NCBI GenBank assembly: GCA_029945375.1
Contig: CM057058.1
Coordinates: forward strand, 4,594,286-4,658,285
Direction: 5' to 3'
DNA length: 64,000 bases
DNA from: Agaricus subrufescens
Taxonomy: Eukaryota > Basidiomycota > Agaricomycetes > Agaricales > Agaricaceae
Part shown: positions 1 to 12,821 of the stretch, one piece after another
Position numbering within the stretch: the first letter of the stretch is position 1
Layout: each line of letters opens with the position of its first letter
Program-made: the position numbers and the translations under genes
The notes under the pieces: model-generated
What the model was told of the DNA's origin: nothing
Databases searched by the model: none
Seen by the model: the letters and a program-made list of their open reading frames with translations, nothing else

Positions 1-3000
1 CACCCAAGAAATCTTCGTCCTCTTCGTCAAACTCCAGTGGAACACTTATAGCATCATCTCCATACCTCCGCGGTCCCAAACTCGGGGAACGAACCTTATT
101 CCGTTGATACGAACTCGAGATCTCTCTCCGGATCCTACCAAAACCCTCTGACATCCCATCACCAATCCTACGAATAGGAATAGAATTACGGATAAAGGCG
201 GGCGTCTTCAACGAGGACTGGGCTCCGGAGATACCATTCGGGTACATCGGCAATACTGTAGGAATAGAATTCGCGTAATCCGTGACAAGGTCACCTGCAA
301 GGGCCGAAGCGAGAGGTTCGTCAAAAGATGAACTGGCAGGATGCATGCCACTAAGATCTTCGACAAAACGATCGCTCGTAGCATTCAAACCGACTCCTAC
401 ACTGATCTGAACTTCGCGACGAACGTGAATCTTGTTACCACGAACATCAAAATGGTATTGGCGTAGAAGAGCGTGGTAATCCTCGCCAAGGGTCCAGAAG
501 GTGAATTGATGGGCGAGGTAAAGTGAGCGAGGAAGAATACGCGGGGATCGAGAACACGTCGAAAGCTCAGCTCGTGCCAACCAACTGGGGGTAAATTATG
601 ACTATTGTCAGACATTGGAAAAATCGAAGAAAATGGAGACTTACTCTGCTCCGAAACCTCGCTTCCGTGGAGTACTAATGACCCAGTCAACCGGTTTACG
701 AATTTCTTCCCAATCCCTGCTCCTCTGCAAATTCCAGGTAGCCACCGTCGTATCATATCCAACCAAATCCATAATAACATCGGGTATTCCAGAAGTATTC
801 GGGACACTCCCGCCTCCAGGTGTAGTCGAAGACGATGAGGTGCGACTGACAGCTGTAGCACCACTAGGTGAGCTGCTGAGTCGCGTTGTTCCACCCGCAG
901 ATCCAACACTAGGCATTGAACGAGAGACAACACCCCTCGCCGTAGTCGATACCGATGCGAGACCAAGTTGGTCGCGAGGACGTTGGTCACAAGCAATTCG
1001 GCGCAACGATAGAGTCCCATCCGACGGATCAAACACGAGGATATCTTGAGTGTTACCGATACGATGTGCACGTTGATGAGGCATAGGGGGTGAAGAGGTC
1101 GCGTCCACATATTTAGTAGATGCCTGAGGTAACAGGTTCGTAGGAACGCGAACATCGCCAGGGTGAACAAAGGTGAAGGACAAAGGGACACTGTGGTCAG
1201 ATCTGGCATTCTTCGGCCGAAGGCGAACGAGAGGTGCTACTTCGACCAACATCGGATGCTGAATTATTGAGCGTTGAATGCAGGCTCATATAACAGGGCT
1301 GATTGAGAGCTTACCAGTTGATCGACATTCTTTACCTTGCCCTGCAAATGTCCAGCCACGTCTGGTCGGCCACCAAAGGGATTGGTAGGGAAAACATGAA
1401 CAGTCCTGTTCCTCGTTCCAATAGCTACCCATCTTCCATCTCGCGAAGCCTCCAACCCTTCTACCGAAACAGACGTCCTGCCCCTCCTCAAATCGTATAA
1501 TCTAACACCATCACCGGGTTTATCGTCTCCACTACGCGTAGGACGGATACGAAACACTCTGACAACCTGCCCGTTCTCTGGAACGGAAATCAAACTGCAG
1601 CCATCTTTCGAAAAAGCTAATTTCGCGACCTGTTGGCTCCTCGAAGTGAGAAATTCTGCAACTTTCGTAGGTGATGGTGGAGTATCAGCAGATTGATGAT
1701 GCTGAAGTAACAGCGATTGTAAGTCCAAAACAGTAACGTGATACCCGGATTCAATGACAGGGGCCGTATGAGGGGTGACAACTTTGTCCTTGTCATGTTC
1801 TGCTAATCGTCGGCCATCATCCAAGGTGGTGTGGGTGAATAGCTGACCATCGGTGGGTGCACTACGGGAAAAAAATCTTCGGCCAGTACTGATTGGTGAA
1901 ACAACTTCACCACCCTCTCCAATCTTGTTCTTCGCCGCTTCGTAAGCTATTCCACCTAGAAACTTCATACCACTCAACACAGTCCCTCCTACTTTGATGG
2001 CAGCATTCCCGAGATCGCCCTGAGTAAATCCAAAAGGTGACGAAGTGGGGTGACCGGACCTAGGCGGAGAAGTACTGGTCGTTGTAGATTGTGATTGGTG
2101 GTGCTGATCGTTGTTGCTGCGGCGGTGCGGGGATGGTGAAGCATATGCCAACAATCGATGTGATAATGCAAAAACCGGAGCTGGGGGCGAGGTTCTCGGT
2201 TGTTCTATAGATGAGGAGGAAATTTGACTCCTCGCAGCTAATGATACAGAATTTGGCGGCGTTGGTGAAAACGCGGCTAATGAGTTTGATGATATGGTCC
2301 ATAGTGTCCGATAAGTCAAGGCCGAAAGTATATGTACAGTTGGTGGAGAAGTGGTACTCTGAAGCAAGTGAGGATGTAGCAGTTAACGAGATGGTTGAAG
2401 ACTCACAATTACAATTAGATGGTTATTAGATTCAAATGTAGAGGCAATACCAGATAACGAAATCTTGTGAATGATTTGATGATTATTGAGAGAATATATG
2501 AAGAAAGCAGAAGATGAGGGCAAAGTGGAATCCGGAGTAGTTAATAATATCCCAAGGAGAGGACGGTAACTCGCTAGCGAGTCGCCTTGACGATAATCGA
2601 AAACGGTGGCGCGAGGCGGGGAAGGCGAAGGTAAGATTGCGGCGGAAACAAAGGAAGTGTAATGAACGTGACGGCCGGCATGTTCGTGAGACCATTCGTC
2701 GCTCGAACCGCACCTGAGATTCAAAATCTCGGTGACGGAACCCAGATCAGAACAATCCCAAATTTGGATGCCGGTGGAGTATCCAAGAATAAGTAGCCGT
2801 CTGCGAGATCCGCTATCCGTTGAGGATGATAATGAGAAAGAAAGGGTCTATAAGATACACACCTATCAGAAACTGTATCCCAACGAGCCCAAGTTATTGC
2901 ATCAACGTGAGGCAGTTTCCCTGCAGGGTAAGAGGAGACGGCAGGAGGGATTGCGGACCTAGCGGCTTTCTCTTGGAACGGATCTTGTGCATGTCGGCGA

Positions 3001-3605
3001 TAGTCGTCGTCCAACGGCATGTCGTGCGGGCAGGAAGGGCGCAAGGAGTCGGCTGCCTGGTCGACGGAGAACGTTCCATAACTCAAGGGTCTCGAAACCA
3101 TGGGCGGGGTCGGAGCAGCGGAGGGAATAGAAATATAGTGTACGGACGAGGGGACATAGGTCCTTATCGCATCCTTGATGACAGAAGCGGACTGGGGAGT
3201 GTAGCTCTTTATCGTCCGGGAAATTGACTCGAATCGGGTGGGATGGCTGGGGAGAGGATGTGAGTCATAGCAGCAGAACACACGTGGTAGCCTACCTGGG
3301 CAGTGTGGGACACCTGGTGTGGCCAGCAGCGGTCGAGACGGTGGATGCATGCATGTCGGCTCCGTCGTCGTCGTCGTCGTCGTCGTGGCGGGGGAAGAGG
3401 AGAGGGGGGAACCGGGCGGGGGATGGGGGGGGGGAGGGGTGTCGGGTCTGCCGGGGAGGGTATATTCAGCGTCGGCGGCTCTGAAGGGGGGAGAGAGCTG
3501 CTGGTCGGCGTCGACGAGCGGCGAGGCGGCGAGCTGCGGGGTGTCAGGGAGGGGCGTGGGGAGGTGGGCGCGGGGCGAGAGGCTGGGGGAGGCATGGCGG
3601 GGCAT
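1..3605 (-). CDS. BCAS3-domain WD40 protein (partial, 3' end outside window)
   Basis: Minus-strand gene with exons 3605-2863, 2812-2407, 2358-1315, 1258-645 and 584 to beyond base 1; the four introns are 48-60 bases and all keep frame. The N-terminal half is a degenerate WD40 propeller (blocks ITWARWDT, GYSTGIQIWDCSDLGSV, KLAFSKDG, VRVFRIRPT, VFPTNPFGG). The last exon holds the BCAS3 block (AELSTCSRSPR, LPRSLYLAHQFTFWTLGEDY, NKIHVRREVQ). Members of this family bind phosphoinositides through the propeller and act in autophagy and cell polarity. The first ~100 residues are Pro/Ser/Thr-rich with a Thr run from a CGT repeat near 3360-3385. The start at 3605 is the first ATG before this tail; an upstream in-frame ATG at 3767 is possible. 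It lies head-to-tail with the GATA gene. Confidence 0.85.
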
Positions 3606-3863
3606 CGTCGGGGCCAGAGCAAGCAAATGCCCGGGCGTCGTCGTCAGTTCGTGGTCTGTGCGCAGGTCGTGGACGTTCGGGTCTGTGCGCAAGCTGCTGC
3701 GACAGCCGCTGGCTTTCCGCTCGTCGACATCCGACGCGAGACCTCCATAAGCAGAAATCACGTGCATATTCTTTTTTTACACTACAACAACAATAATCCT
3801 CATAATGCATGGGTATAATATCGACAGCAGTGAGCAAGCGCGTAGCAGATTCGTGAACAGTCG

Positions 3864-6020
3864 TCAGTCGTCGTCGTGATATCGTCGTCCACCGGCATGC
3901 GATCCCGTGCTGTTCGCCTCGGCAGCATCCACCGCCTCCAGCAGCTCCTCGTCCGCCTCTCTCACCGCTGCTGTCCGTCCCCCTCCCTTGTTGTTGCTCT
4001 GCCGTGGTGGTCCTGCGTCGTCGTCGTCGTCAATTTCATATTCTTCGTGGTCACCGTCTCCCTCGCCGTCCGCATCCGCTTCCGCGTCGGCATCGGCATC
4101 CGTCTCGCCATCAACGTCGGCTCTACCTCCGCCAGGCGATGGATCTTTGCCATCCCCAGACACAGATTCCGACGCGAACGGTGAGCGTTTACCAGGGACT
4201 GATAAGTGTTGCTGCGAGGGCCCCTGTGGCCTCGAGCCCGGTGTCGTCGCTGCTGTCGGTGTGGGTGCTGTCGGCGGATGCCCGTTTCGCGAACTCGAAC
4301 GACTCGTCCTGCCCGTATTATCGTCATCATCCCTTAATGACGCAATCGCAGGTGGAGGACTCATCGCTCGCCCTGATTTGCTACCAGGGTTACTGATCAC
4401 GGTCCGAAAACTCATCTGACTCCCGTTGCTTCCCTGGCCTTGCGAGTGGCTCAATAGGGTGTCTGTCCGCTGCAGAACTCGATCCGGAGGCGGCTGTACC
4501 ACCACATGCGAGCCAGCACGCACCAGCGCGTTCGCATTCAGCTGCTGCTGTTCGAGCGTGCCTCGCCTCTCTACTCGCTTCATTTTCTTTCGACACCTAA
4601 TCTCCCTGCCGTCAACTTGCGCCCATTTCCTGACCAAAACCAAAACGACTAACCTATCGCAGACGGTCCCAGGCCCCATCGGTCCGGGTCCCCACTTTTC
4701 AACGCATTTGCCGTCCTTGTACCGTCCGGGAAGGCCACACTGTCGGCAAATCCGCTGTCCTTCTGCATTCGTCGGAGGGAATGCAGCCACGGGTGGCGCT
4801 TGTACGGGTGGCGTTTCGATTGAACCTAGACAGCGCAATGGACCTGAGTCAGATCAAAAGCAAAAAAAAAAAAAAAAGAATTAATAAATGTTGTGAAATT
4901 ACCTGTGCTTGCCGCCGGGGTAACGGTAGCATTGTATTTTTGTTTTTTAGTAGGCGCGCCTGTGACTACCGGCGTGAAAAAATACGGCTGAGATTGCCCA
5001 GCAGGAGGCATTGACCCAGAGTGATCAACACGAGGACGGTTTGCGGGGTAAGGTGGTGAATCCGGGTGCGAACGTTGCACGGGCGGATAGGCGTTCGGCT
5101 GATGAAGCCCAGCATTGGGATGAGGTCTTCGATTGAGCGTTCCATTCGTTCCGTTGGATTCGCCCGCAGTAGCCTGGAGCAGCATCTCGTCCACTGACGA
5201 TATCGACTTTTCCGAGGACCGGCTGCGGGATCGATGCCCACCCGGGTGAATCATCCGGGGCTCCCGACGGAGTCGATACTCGTCATAGCTCGGCGGATGG
5301 GTTGGATACGCCTGTGAGGGGGATCAGTCAGCGACGGGGACGAAATCAGGATGGTGAGAACACATGCAGGGTCCGGATATCGTCGAGCGCGATCGTCGGT
5401 CTCGCCTCTTGATCGTTTGTGAGGCGGCTGCTGAAAGGACGAGTCCATGCTGGGGGTCCTTGGCCGTCGACCGGGATTGGGATTGGGGTGGGGCGGGAGG
5501 GGCGGGAAAACGTGGGAAGCGGACGGATGCTGGGATGGGACGGTCACGGTTGGAGAAACATGACGAATAAAGGGGCAGGACGTACGGGGGGCGGTGCATA
5601 GGGCGACGGGGCGGGGAGGGTAAGCGCAGCGTTGTCGCCACCAATGATGCGGGCAAAGTGGGCCCTGGCGTCGTGCGTGCGGACCTCGACGGAGGACATG
5701 TAGCGCTCGAGCGCAACCCAGTTCTCCTGCACGGCGCGTCGGCGGGCATCGGCCTCCTCGCGGGCGCGCTCGGCACGCGAGGCGCGGTCCTCCAGTTCCA
5801 TCAGCATCCTGGCGACGTCGGGCGACGGGCCCGAGGACGCGGTGACGTCTGCGGCCGACTGCTGGATGGTCTGAAAGTTGACGAGCAGCCGCTCCGCCTT
5901 CTCGGCCCGCTTCCGGACCTGGGCGAGTTCCCTGCGGAGGGTTTCGACGTCCTTGTACGAGTCGGCGAGGAGGGTGGCCAGCTGGGAGTTGGAGTAGTCG
6001 CCGTCCTCGGGGTTCTCCAT
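3864..6020 (-). CDS. Atypical GATA-type zinc-finger protein with N-terminal coiled coil
   Basis: Exons 6020-5586, 5529-about 5362, 5311-4903, 4825-4654 and 4596-3864. Residues ~5-110 are charged and heptad-like (SNSQLATLLADSYKDVETLR onward), predicting a coiled coil. The zinc finger spans the fourth intron: CRQCG, then GRYKDGKCVEKWGPGP, then CDRCRKKMKRVERR. The two CxxC pairs are about 25 residues apart, longer than the 17-20 of ordinary GATA factors, and the basic tail follows directly, as in GATA domains. The C-terminus is acidic and low-complexity (Asp/Ala/Glu runs near 4000-4130). Probably a nuclear DNA-binding regulator; target unknown. The donor near 5361-5363 is not textbook, so that junction may be off by a few bases; the other junctions are canonical and in frame. 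Confidence 0.8.
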
Positions 6021-9000
6021 ACTTTCGGGGGTTGGTGCTGGGCAGAGACACAGGCTGTCTTCTTGATAAGTGCGCGTAGTGTGACTCCTCGGCACCGCCC
6101 GGTGTGACCTGACGCTGCCTCGTGGCCGACTCTCTTGCCTTATGCGGCAGTGCCCCCGTCGCTGCGTCCCGCCCCCGCCCGCCCGTCTGCCGGCGTGCTG
6201 GGGCGGCGACGGGGCAAAGGGGCGGCGGTGTGGGCGGGGCACCACGCTGGGGAGCGGGACGAGGAGGCGCGGGATATGGGCTGCCGGGCGCACCAAGTCC
6301 ACCCGCTATCCCGGAATAATCGCTTCACGCCCCATGTCGGCTTCTTTCCAGATTTTCCATATCATATGATGCCCGGGAAGCGGTGGAATGCGCGCCAAAG
6401 GCCCGCTCATGTCCTCGGCGAGACCGCTTCTCTGGCTGTTCTCCTCCGCGCCCGCTCCCACGCCTGCTGCGGCCACCCAATGGGCTGGCCACCCGCCGAG
6501 CTGTCATTGCGGACGGTAATAGAAACGTCCAGAGCCCGTAGCCCCACATCCCCCACACGTGGGCTGCCCAGCCTTGACCAATCCTCCTCCATCAACGGCT
6601 CTCCTCTCCCAAATCCGGCCTCCGAGTCTCCTCACAGCCGCCCCAGGCTCACACTGATCCCGAGATCGAAGAACCCTCCTCATCTAGAACTTCCATCAGT
6701 CTCCCCTCCCGACTCTGCACCTCCGCACGCGCCAGCCTCCCGTCATCCCTATTCACACTCGTATCCGCTTCTCACCCCAGAGCCCCGCTGCAACGCGCAA
6801 GCCACGCCCTCCCTGCTGCCACACCAATCCTTCGACGCCACACCCCATTCAACACCCCAACGTGAGTGTCCTTCATTCAGCGAGTGGCTATCGCTATATA
6901 TTTCATACCTAGGTATGTAAAATTCTGACTTGTTTCTTCCTTTCAGAACCTTCCTTCCTCCCTCCCCCTAAGCTACGTCCTTAGCGCAGAGCCATTAAAA
7001 GATGATCCTCAGGTCCGGGTATGCCTGCACTGAGTTGGCCACCTATATCGTTCCTTTCGAAACTGCCTCTCCATCTCAACTCGGAGTCGCCTGTTTATAA
7101 ATAACACTACACTTCCGCCGCACCCAATTCTTTCGTGGATGGCCACTCTACATAAACCATGTCCTGGCTTCATGACCCTTTGTACCTCCCGTGCCTGTGT
7201 GTTTCTCTCTCTCTCTCTCGCCACCGCCCTCCCCGAGCTCTCTAGCGGCCACATAATAAATTCAAAGATGATATCATCGAAGTGTCATTAGATTCCGAAT
7301 ATATACATGTGTCACACTGGCATTGTCAAAAACCCTTTTGTACCGCTTTCCCGCGGTCAAATCCCCCGTCCAGGCAAAACCATGCCTGCGCCTCCCCTTT
7401 TTCACCTGTCAACGGCAAGGCGCCAAAGTCTGCACTTCCACATTCAGAATTCTCGCCACCACAATCGCAAACTTGTCTCCGCAAAAGCAACAAACAACGA
7501 ACGAGACTAACCAGAAGCGCCCTCCGCCAAGTCAGGGAAGACACCGACGATACGTGGTCAAAGCCGTTCTTTCGGCATCCTGCCGGACGACGGCGTCATT
7601 CTACACAATCGGTGATAGCGCTAACTTGATGTATCACCGTACGATCAATCTATGCCCAAACATACTGGAACCACAACAAACCAAACTTCTGAGAGGTTCA
7701 TTGATCTCAAGTCTGACCTGGGAGAACGTTCACCTCTGGGGAGCGTTCAACTGCGGAACAACGTTTACGCGTTCTCTATGGCACAATAGGGCGCTTACTG
7801 TCGGTAAAGAATATGACAACCGGAGAAAATAAAGCACAAGGTATTAGAAGCAATATTCTGATTTCCCTACTTTTTTTAGGCCGAATGCTTTTTTGAAGAA
7901 TTTGACTATGGACTTAGTACCCGAAATCGGGGCCGAGAGAGGCAATCTCTTTCCGTCATACGACCCTTCCCGCATTATACTGTTTCGGTCGATAACCACT
8001 CTGTGTTCGGCAGCTAGTTACGCTTGAGCAGTCAGCCACCAACTATCTATCAATAAGTACTATCTTTAGTACAGTTCTGGCTGTACTCATCATACACTGA
8101 CTTCCTGCCCAGAGTCTTTGACCAGGAACGGATAAAGCGAAAGTCATATCGTGGGCGCACCAACGGCAACCGCGCGCCTTCTGAATGCACGGCCAACCGC
8201 ACGGGAAAGTGTCAAATTCATCGTATCAAAGAACTCGACACTGTGCCGACATCGGGATATGTCCAAATGGGGGCTACTAGTCGCCCCGAATCTATATGGG
8301 CCGGTTTTCCCATGGCGCGATGAGTGGTGATTGGTCGATTGCACTGGTTCTGGAACACAGCAGAAAAAGGACGATCTTCCATTGTCACTCTCACCCGTCC
8401 ATACCAACGCTTACCATGTGTATTGTTCGTGAGAATTCCGAAGCTCATAAAAACACATCTCGATATATGTATATTGTCTTGCTGGCCAGGGCGAGGAAAC
8501 AGGCACATAGCACAATCGATACTCCACGGGTCCAATAGCTGCGCCGGAATGTTTTATTTCATGCAAAGGACCTTTTTTGAAGAAGTCGCACATCATTTCC
8601 ACCGCTCCTTCATTTATCTTAAACCAATCTTGTTTTCAGAGTCACAAAGTCGCATGTTAGATATCACCTGCCACCGTCACCCAGTCTTAGCCACAACCGG
8701 CCAACTGAGATAGGGTGATTATTGCCTCTCAGAACGCAGTATGAGCTATTTTCTGTATCGATCATCTCTTTCTTAGCAGGCGAACGGTGAAAAAGATGAA
8801 AAGTCGAAACGGCGTTATTAAAAAGGATCAATGATTAACTATTTGCAGTTAGACATTTTGATATAGAAAATGCCATGCCTTATCGGATCCTTCCGAACGG
8901 GTGTCCGTTTAAAAGAATTGTATGTTCTACGCGGTATGCTTACTAGTGGATGAAGCGTTCGTTATATAGTTGATCAAAAATATCCGTGCAGCTTCTTGAG

Positions 9001-9856
9001 CTCATCCCGTCTTCGCTTGACCTCCCTGAACGTCGGAACGATGAGGCAAGTTCAGTCGGAGATTAAATGGCGGAACACTGCCATGCGACGCTATCGTGAT
9101 TATTCCTCGTCTCAGGCCTGTCACAACCCCGTGGCCTGCCGCAGAAGGGATGCATTTGGCTGCAGGCTCTCCACATCGCGCGCTGGCTGGGTGGGGTTCT
9201 GTTCAAAAATACGGCTGCCGTTCTGAAGGTTCTAGGGCCCCCTCGCACTCCTCAATCCCCACCACGACCTATCCGCGCTCCATCTTTGCGTCGAAAGTGG
9301 ATTAGAACGTGTCATCCGTCATGGGAGTGCTGGACTAGTGCTGGTTAAGGCTAATTCGTCGTGTTCAATTATATGCCACGCTTCTGCTTCGCTTTCATGA
9401 ACAACCTTGAGGCTACCCCTTGATTCTTCCTTGCATTCACAATAGTTCTCAGGCTCTACATGCAGCATGTCAGACGGCAGGCCTAGTGCTTTACATACTC
9501 AAGGAAGGGATTCCTGACCATTGCCCTCTTCTCGACCTTTTGACACGCCCATCACTGTCTTACCGAGCCATTAGTTGGAGGGTTCATGGCTGTTCACCGC
9601 ACTATGATTGCTACTGAATCAGCGGCAGAAGCTCGATTGCGGTAAGTCTCCACCGCACTACGTCTCCGACCGCTTACCATTTTGGCATATTTCCATTCCA
9701 TTCTGGCAGTGACACCCGCATGGCGCAACAAACTACTGCAAATTATCATTCCTGCGACTCGCCCGCTAAGCACGTGGTGCGGTCATTTCGTTTTCACCTG
9801 CCGTATTACAGGCTCCCCTCACCGTTTACTTTGATTGTAAATAGGATAATTTTTCG
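6021..9856. other. Long intergenic region without a recognisable gene
   Basis: The first ~900 bases are C/T- and GC-rich promoter-like sequence upstream of the GATA gene. A 261-codon plus-strand frame (6135-6920) is Pro/Ser/Arg-rich with no conserved block and overlaps the probable 5' leader, so I do not call it. 7200-9850 has only short frames on both strands and a CT run at 7205-7220. I see no repeats, RNA genes or transposon remains here. Confidence 0.5.
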
Positions 9857-10900
9857 ATGTGGAGTCCATACGGCCCAGGAAGCATCTCAAGCTTTTCGAA
9901 GTATCGCAGTGACTTGAATCATCGAGCCGATAGCTGTTCCTTGATCTCTGGACCAGATGATCCTGCACGACTGGCGCTTCTCCCTCCAACACATTATCAC
10001 GGTATCGATACCACAATGGTAGATTACGAACTGGGAGACTATCACCGTCTGGCACCTAGGATTTCATCCGGAGCATATCTTGGTCTTATTTTCCTCTCTA
10101 TCATCTGGCTTTTGCCCTTGGGGATTATAGTTTCTGGGGGAACAACGATAAGCGCACAGGAAATTATTCACGGATTCACTGCTTCAAACGTCTCCTCATT
10201 CGAGCCACTGACATGGGAAAACATGAAAAAAGCCGAACACTGTTTGCGCTACAAGACAAGAAAGTATACGGCGAAATCGGTGGGCACTAGTCCTGGGCGA
10301 AGCGGAGTAGTGGAATGTGAAGCATCTTCTACGGCAATCCACGGCGTGGAGCTTCATCCCGACTATTGTGAAAATCTGGTATGCTTGTTCAGTGCCTTTT
10401 GTGTGCTAGCTTTTCGTTATGGTTTGCAAGGGCTTATGGAGCGGCATATGGGGACACTGGGTGATAGATTTTGATGAACCTGATTGTGAGACATCTTGGA
10501 CGGATTTCACAGACGAGGTGGGCCTATGCGTCGCTGAAAAGTTGGCTTATTGTAATGAAGTTTGTAGGGTTGCCAGTCAACGACCGGCCGACGCGTGGGT
10601 CATCTCGCTTTTTTGCATGATTTCGCCTACTGAAAGGGTTTTCATCTAGCGATTAATTGCGACTTTGGATCATTTTAACCCCTATGACAGTTGGTTAACA
10701 ATGTGTGCGACGACGCCGCCTGAATATGAGTTGAATGGAAAGACCCTTCCTCTTCCTTCCAAATGCGAACGGGTTCGTTACTGGTCTGTTTTCGGTTCTT
10801 CATGTCACTCACCTACCCGATACAGGGAACAAACGTCGTGATAGGGATATGGGACATTTTGGATGAAGGTTGCCCGTCAACCACCGCCTTGGCACCATAG
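9857..10900 (+). CDS. Agaricomycete-specific single-pass membrane protein
   Basis: Four exons (9857-10378, 10431-10598, 10650-10772, 10826-10900), all introns phase 0 and 51-53 bases, giving 295 residues. Residues ~74-93 form one hydrophobic segment (LGLIFLSIIWLLPLGIIVSG) with a short polar N-terminus, so a type II membrane protein or signal anchor is likely. The outer part carries Trp/Cys signatures (LWSGIWGHWVIDFDEPDC, WLTMCATTP, LPSKCE, GIWDILDEGC) that resemble a common mushroom family of unknown function. The regular cysteines suggest a disulfide-bonded extracellular or lumenal domain. No function is assigned. The next gene (dap1) lies 470 bases downstream on the same strand. Confidence 0.7.
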
Positions 10901-11367
10901 AAGTATTCCATCATCGGATGCTTTACTATACAAGTTCGTGTTTGATACATGGCCTGCCTTATTATGGACGATTGGGACTTTCTATTGATAGCCTCACCTT
11001 CGACCTTCTAGAAGTCTTGTTCTTTTCTGTCATTCTATTCTAAATGTGGCGGCGTGCGCCCTCACCTCGTGGGCGAATTTGATTGACTTGGGGAAAGGAC
11101 ACGGGGCCACGATCATGTCATTCGGGCGTTTAGTATACATTTGCGTGACCTGGGATATGTTTTGCCATGTTCACCCGACGTACGGTAATCAGAGGAAGCG
11201 ACCGCAGCTTCTGGTCTCTGACAATTTAGTGGCCCTGCACCTGTCGAACCCGTGGACATAAGTTGTTTTGGGCCATGCTTCGGGCTCCCGCTCTTTTGGC
11301 TGCGCGGACATAAACCGAGGTCGTAAAAATAGAGTTTTGTTGGGAGGCGGAAGATGCCGAAAGCGGA
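10901..11367. other. Intergenic spacer
   Basis: 467 bases between the membrane-protein gene and dap1; presumably terminator of the first and promoter of the second. I see no ORF, repeat or RNA gene in it. Confidence 0.5.
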
Positions 11368-11963
11368 ATGTTGGTTCTGGTCTACGTGCTTGTGATATTC
11401 CTCCCTCCGACCTACCTCGCCTATCGTCACTACTGGCGCCGTCCGCTCACCCCTTCAGTACCCGCGGAAGACCCCAAGAAGGCCCCTAAATCCATCATGC
11501 AACCGCCTAGAACAGATCTTGCACCTCCAAAGGACGATCCGTTTACCACCGAACAACTGAAGGAATTCGACGGAAGTGACCCTTCTAAAGCCATCTATGT
11601 CGCTATCAAAGGTTTGTACCAGGCCCGTTTGGGTTACAATGTTGTTGTCTAACCATTGGCTTAGGTGACATTTTTGATGTCTCACACAAGGCTGATTCGT
11701 ACGGCAAGGGTCATTCGTACAACATCTTTGCCGGAAAAGACGGTTCCCGTGGACTCGGAAAGTCGAGTTTGAAAACCGAAGATGCTGTAGCAGATTATAG
11801 TGTGCTGGATGACAAGGAGCGCAAGGTGTTGGATGACTGGCATTCATTTTTTTGGTGCGTAGCTTTCGGCGTCTCTGGCCCTGCGTAAATTTGATCTCGT
11901 GTCCACAGCAAACGGTACAATATCATTGGACGCGTCATTGACGGTCCCAAAATTGAATCATAA
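11368..11963 (+). CDS. DAP1: Dap1/PGRMC-type membrane-associated heme-binding protein
   Basis: Three exons (11368-11611, 11665-11854, 11909-11963), introns 53 and 54 bases, 162 residues. An N-terminal membrane anchor (residues ~1-16, MLVLVYVLVIFLPPTYLA) is followed by a cytochrome-b5-like MAPR domain: PFTTEQLKEFDGSD, YVAIKGDIFDVS, SYGKGHSYNIFAGKDGSRGL, then the C-terminal FCKRYNIIGRV block. In fungi Dap1 binds heme and supports ergosterol synthesis by acting with Erg11-type P450s at the endoplasmic reticulum. Length and order match the family, and the frame is open through both splice sites. It is convergent with the CFEM gene, 160 bases apart. Confidence 0.92.
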
Positions 11964-12125
11964 TCTAGCTATATTATTGTTTTAAATGAAGCTTTTATCG
12001 TGCTGTCATGCTATCTCAGTGGTCTGGTCCGTGTCACAGCAAGCACTGGTCTCGTTTTCCTTTCATCTCGGGTGTTCGTATGCTCTATATCGATTATGGT
12101 TTGCCATACATCAAGACAACGGGTC

Positions 12126-12722
12126 TCAAACCGCCAGGAAAATGCCCAACACCCCTATCAACACCGTCCACCATGGTTTGAGTTCATTATCGGCAAAGGC
12201 TGTGTTGACGATACGCCCCGTTTCCTCGGCGTAATTAATGACAGTCGGTGTTTGAGGCTGAGATGAAGAGGTGCCATTCCCATCATCCGCTACAGATGTT
12301 CAGCTCTGACATAGACATCTTCAGATATGAACGTGGACGTACGTATATCGGAACAATGGTCTTGAAGCCGGGCTGCTTTCTCTTGATCTTCTGGTAGACA
12401 GGAAGCCTCGATACACTTCTTGGCGGCTTGCTGGTAAACGGGATTAGTGCACGCGCACGTTTGATCGTTTCTAAGTGCCTTGGATTAGAAATTATTCGCG
12501 AAGAAACAAAGTATCTGGTCTGTACGTTTTGCAACCAGACGACTGCATGGCGTTGGTAAGGCACATAAGCACGCACGGCGGAAGGGGATAGCTTCCCTTG
12601 GACGTGGGGCGGGGAGTGAAAGTCGCGGGAGGGAGTCCAACTACGGGTGAACCGTCGTAAGATTGTCCTCGAGCGACGAGAACGGCGAGGGATGAGAATG
12701 AGATGAGATGGGTGACTTGCAT
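12126..12722 (-). CDS. CFEM-domain surface protein with C-terminal anchor
   Basis: Three exons (12722-12526, 12470-12343, 12289-12126), introns 55 and 53 bases, 162 residues. Residues 1-19 are a signal peptide. The eight cysteines at 50, 54, 64, 71, 73, 85, 90 and 105 show CFEM spacing, with the likely heme-ligand aspartate at 68 (CKTNDQTCAC). After a Ser/Thr/Gln linker the protein ends in a hydrophobic stretch (WWTVLIGVLGIFLAV), fitting a GPI or membrane anchor. CFEM proteins act in heme/iron acquisition or as wall proteins. The third exon uses the acceptor after CTGTAG; an earlier AG would give an immediate stop. A 25-bp tandem repeat lies just upstream of the start. Confidence 0.88.
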
Positions 12723-12747
12723 GTCGTTGCGGGCAGTTGGTTGGCAT

Positions 12748-12821
12748 TGGAATCTATTTAAGCACTGGGCCTTGGAATCGATTTAGACACTGGGCCTTGG
12801 AATCGATTTAGACACTGGGCT
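12748..12821 (-). repeat. Three 25-bp tandem repeats in the CFEM gene leader/promoter
   Basis: Units start at 12748, 12773 and 12798; the core reads TGGAATCGATTTAGACAC with a GGGCCT end. Units 2 and 3 are nearly identical and unit 1 has three changes. The array begins 25 bases upstream of the CFEM start codon and lies between the divergent CFEM and SNX3 genes, so it may serve both promoters. Confidence 0.85.

Noticed and set aside
3230..3300. Possible 49-base intron (GTAGGC..CCCCAG) in the first BCAS3 exon
   Set aside because: Removing it breaks the frame into the conserved block, while the unspliced reading stays open, so no intron was called.
3303..3818. Plus-strand ORFs over the BCAS3 gene start
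   Set aside because: Gly/Arg-rich antisense shadows of the Pro/Thr-rich N-terminal exon.
6135..6920. 261-codon plus-strand ORF
   Set aside because: Pro/Ser/Arg-rich without conserved blocks, lies over the probable promoter and leader of the GATA gene, and follows the local GC bias.
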